Assembly (NCBI RefSeq): GCF_030345095.1
Contig: NZ_CP128360.1
Location: 1,612,001 to 1,676,000 of the forward strand
Length of the DNA: 64,000 nt
DNA from: Solwaraspora sp. WMMA2056
Lineage (GTDB): Bacteria > Actinomycetota > Actinomycetes > Mycobacteriales > Micromonosporaceae
Direction: 5' to 3'
This document shows positions 62,652 to 64,000 of this stretch, one piece after another. The notes beneath the pieces were generated by a model. The model was not told the DNA's origin, made no database searches, and saw only the letters and a list, made by a program, of their open reading frames with translations. The position numbers and the translations under genes are program-made. The stretch's first letter is position 1; each line of letters starts with the position of its first letter.

Positions 62652-62777
62652 CCGAAAACTTTGCCGCCGACTCTTGATTCCCAGTCAACTCTCAGCTATT
62701 GGCGGATGGATCGCGGGTATCTGGACGTTGCACCTGCCGTGGGGTCTTACCGACGACCCGGTGGAGAAGGAGTCAAC

Positions 62778-63653
62778 GTGCACAGCCACCACAACGGTCT
62801 CAAGACGGCAGCCCTGCTCGGCCTGCTCACCGCCATGATCCTCGGCGTGGGCTACTGGTTCGGCGGCAGCGGCGGCCTGATCATCGCCGTCGGCGTCTCG
62901 CTGGCGATGAACGCCGGCACCTACTTCTGGTCCGACAAGATCGCGCTGCGGTCGATGCGGGCCCGGCCCGTCAGCGAAGCGGAGTTCCCGGCGCTCTACC
63001 AGATGGTCCGCGAGCTGGCGGTCGAGGCCGGCCAGCCGATGCCCCGGCTGTACGTCAGCCCGACCATGCAGCCGAACGCCTTCGCGACCGGCCGCAACCC
63101 GGCCAACGCCGCGGTCTGCGTCACCCAGGGGATCGTGCAGATCCTCGACTACCGCGAACTGCGCGGCGTCATCGGTCACGAACTGTCCCACGTCTACAAC
63201 CGCGACATTCTGATCTCCAGCGTCGCGGCGTCGCTCGCCGGCATCGTCACCATGCTGGCGCACCTGGCGTGGTTCCTGCCGTTCGGTGGCGGGGACGACG
63301 AGGAGGGCGCCAACCCGTTGGCGCTGCTCGGCATGCTGATCCTCGGCCCCCTGGCCGCGTCGATCATCCAGCTGGCGATCAGCCGCAACCGCGAGTACCA
63401 GGCGGACGCGTCCGGCGCCGCCCTGACCCGCGACCCGCTCGCGCTGGCCAGCGCCCTGCGCAAGATTCACATGGGTACGCAACGGATGCCGTTGCCGGCC
63501 GAGGGCCAGCTCGCCAGCTCGGCCCACCTGATGATCGACAACCCGCTGCGCAAGGGCGGGTTCGCCGCGCTGTTCTCCACCCACCCGCCGATGGAGCAGC
63601 GGGTTGCCCGGCTGGAGCAGCTGGCGTACGCCGGTCCGGTGTCGCGCCGCTGA
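62778..63653 (+). CDS. htpX: HtpX-family membrane zinc metalloprotease
   Basis: A 291-residue M48 peptidase. Two N-terminal helices (TAALLGLLTAMILGVGYWFG and the next) are followed by the zinc motif GVIGHELSHVYNRD at about residues 130-143 and the third ligand in ISRNREYQADASGA near 206. Two further hydrophobic segments lie between them. HtpX degrades damaged membrane proteins. GTG at 62778, with GGAG nine bases upstream; the longer frame to 62661 has no support. It follows nuoN by 126 bases with its own probable promoter. Confidence 0.95.
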   Translation: MHSHHNGLKTAALLGLLTAMILGVGYWFGGSGGLIIAVGVSLAMNAGTYFWSDKIALRSMRARPVSEAEFPALYQMVRELAVEAGQPMPRLYVSPTMQPNAFATGRNPANAAVCVTQGIVQILDYRELRGVIGHELSHVYNRDILISSVAASLAGIVTMLAHLAWFLPFGGGDDEEGANPLALLGMLILGPLAASIIQLAISRNREYQADASGAALTRDPLALASALRKIHMGTQRMPLPAEGQLASSAHLMIDNPLRKGGFAALFSTHPPMEQRVARLEQLAYAGPVSRR

Positions 63654-63711
63654 CACCGCCCCACGCGCCGGCCTGGTCGAGCCGGTCGCTGACCGCTCTC
63701 TGTGATCGGAT

Positions 63712-63748
63712 TCGCACCCCTGGCCGAGGAAATCGGCTGGGGGTGCGA
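63712..63748. terminator. Hairpin downstream of htpX
   Basis: Arms at 63712-63727 and 63733-63748 pair over 16 positions with two mismatches and a five-base loop. It lies 58 bases after the htpX stop. Confidence 0.6.
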
Positions 63749-63787
63749 CCGGTTCGGCGTTAGGGTCGGCAGGTCGACCACCCGTTA

Positions 63788-63813
63788 CCTGTGGTCGGCC
63801 CGCCGACCACAGG
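63788..63813. promoter_or_regulatory. Perfect 12-base inverted repeat upstream of the transporter gene
   Basis: CCTGTGGTCGGC and its complement flank two bases, followed by TTT. It ends 42 bases before the next GTG, so it may be a second terminator hairpin or an operator for the transporter. Confidence 0.55.
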
Positions 63814-63855
63814 TTTCACCGCCGTCGGTGCCACCCGCAACACTGAGGAGGCCCG

Positions 63856-64000
63856 GTGGGCGGGCTACGTAAATACGCCGAAGTCTGGCGGATCCCCGGC
63901 GGCCCCACCCTGCTGCTGGCCGGCGTCATCGGCCGACTCAGCATCGGCATGACCCCGCTCGCCCTGCTCCTGGCGATCAGCGACGTCACCGGAAAATACT
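63856..64000 (+). CDS. N-terminus of a probable MFS transporter (cut by window end)
   Basis: 48 codons from the GTG at 63856, with GAGGAG five bases upstream. The start [20 protein letters not shown], followed by a helix [20 protein letters not shown], matches the first transmembrane helix of major facilitator transporters of the type annotated as MFS in actinobacteria. The substrate cannot be judged. Confidence 0.65.
   Translation, partial: MGGLRKYAEVWRIPGGPTLLLAGVIGRLSIGMTPLALLLAISDVTGKY

Noticed and set aside
1-64000. CRISPR arrays, rRNA or tRNA genes
   Set aside because: No regularly spaced direct repeats, no cloverleaf with a T-loop GGTTCGAATCC-type segment and no rRNA-like sequence were noticed on reading both strands.

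Overview
The window is high-G+C actinobacterial DNA, most likely from a Micromonosporaceae genome (Micromonospora/Solwaraspora/Salinispora type). This rests on G/C-rich codons, frequent GTG starts with 4-base GTGA/ATGA overlaps, a DivIVA-like small protein, type-VII-secretion-type small proteins and a second set of complex I genes. All family calls come from reading motifs and overall resemblance; no database search was possible.

Layout. (1) 1-9.6 kb, mostly core and minus strand: tail of a MoeZ-type rhodanese protein, a terpene-cyclase-fold repeat protein, a DHFR/RibD-like reductase, an AraC regulator, the proline genes proB-proA, an alkyltransferase-like (ATL) protein with Trp replacing the reactive Cys, a three-gene WXG/YbaB-type cluster, a lipoprotein and a DUF559-type nuclease-like protein. 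(2) 9.6-13.9 kb: a coupled minus-strand operon of a DivIVA-like protein and two tandem paralogues with zinc-finger cysteines, of unknown function. (3) 14.1-17.7 kb: a small GntR regulator preceded by four operator-like boxes, then five small, mostly helical proteins (the first and last are paralogues), then an HNH nuclease. Part of this block is visibly less G/C-rich. (4) 17.7-42.2 kb: a large defence island. It contains an m5C DNA methyltransferase convergent with the HNH nuclease, an RpoD-like sigma factor coupled to a DrmA-like helicase and a DrmB-like DUF1998 protein, a Vsr nickase on the other strand, and a coupled four-gene operon. That operon encodes a SNF2/DrmD-like helicase, an N6-adenine methylase-like protein, a 2113-residue helicase with zinc and nuclease-like domains, and a UvrD-like helicase with a RelE-like N-terminus. 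I read this as a DISARM-related system with an unusual gene set: a sigma factor, a giant helicase and a UvrD protein, but no PLD nuclease (drmC). (5) 42.2-44.3 kb: an IS3-family element splits a DUF1828-type gene at the edge of the island. (6) 44.4-62.7 kb: a second, partial complex I locus (nuoB, C, H, I, J, K, L, M, N). It lacks nuoA, D, E, F and G and is split by unrelated genes: DUF2252, TetR/NmrA, a sugar dehydrogenase, YCII/ECF sigma, and a GT-C glycosyltransferase-like membrane protein. (7) 62.7-64 kb: an HtpX-type membrane protease and the start of a probable MFS transporter.

Working together: proB-proA make glutamate semialdehyde for proline. The island probably combines modification (m5C and N6-adenine) with several ATP-driven DNA translocases to exclude phage DNA. 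The nuoH-N genes could form a proton- or cation-pumping membrane arm, but would have to borrow missing subunits from a second locus outside the window. Several long perfect inverted repeats lie between or just inside genes and may be a family of mobile palindromes, operators or terminators.
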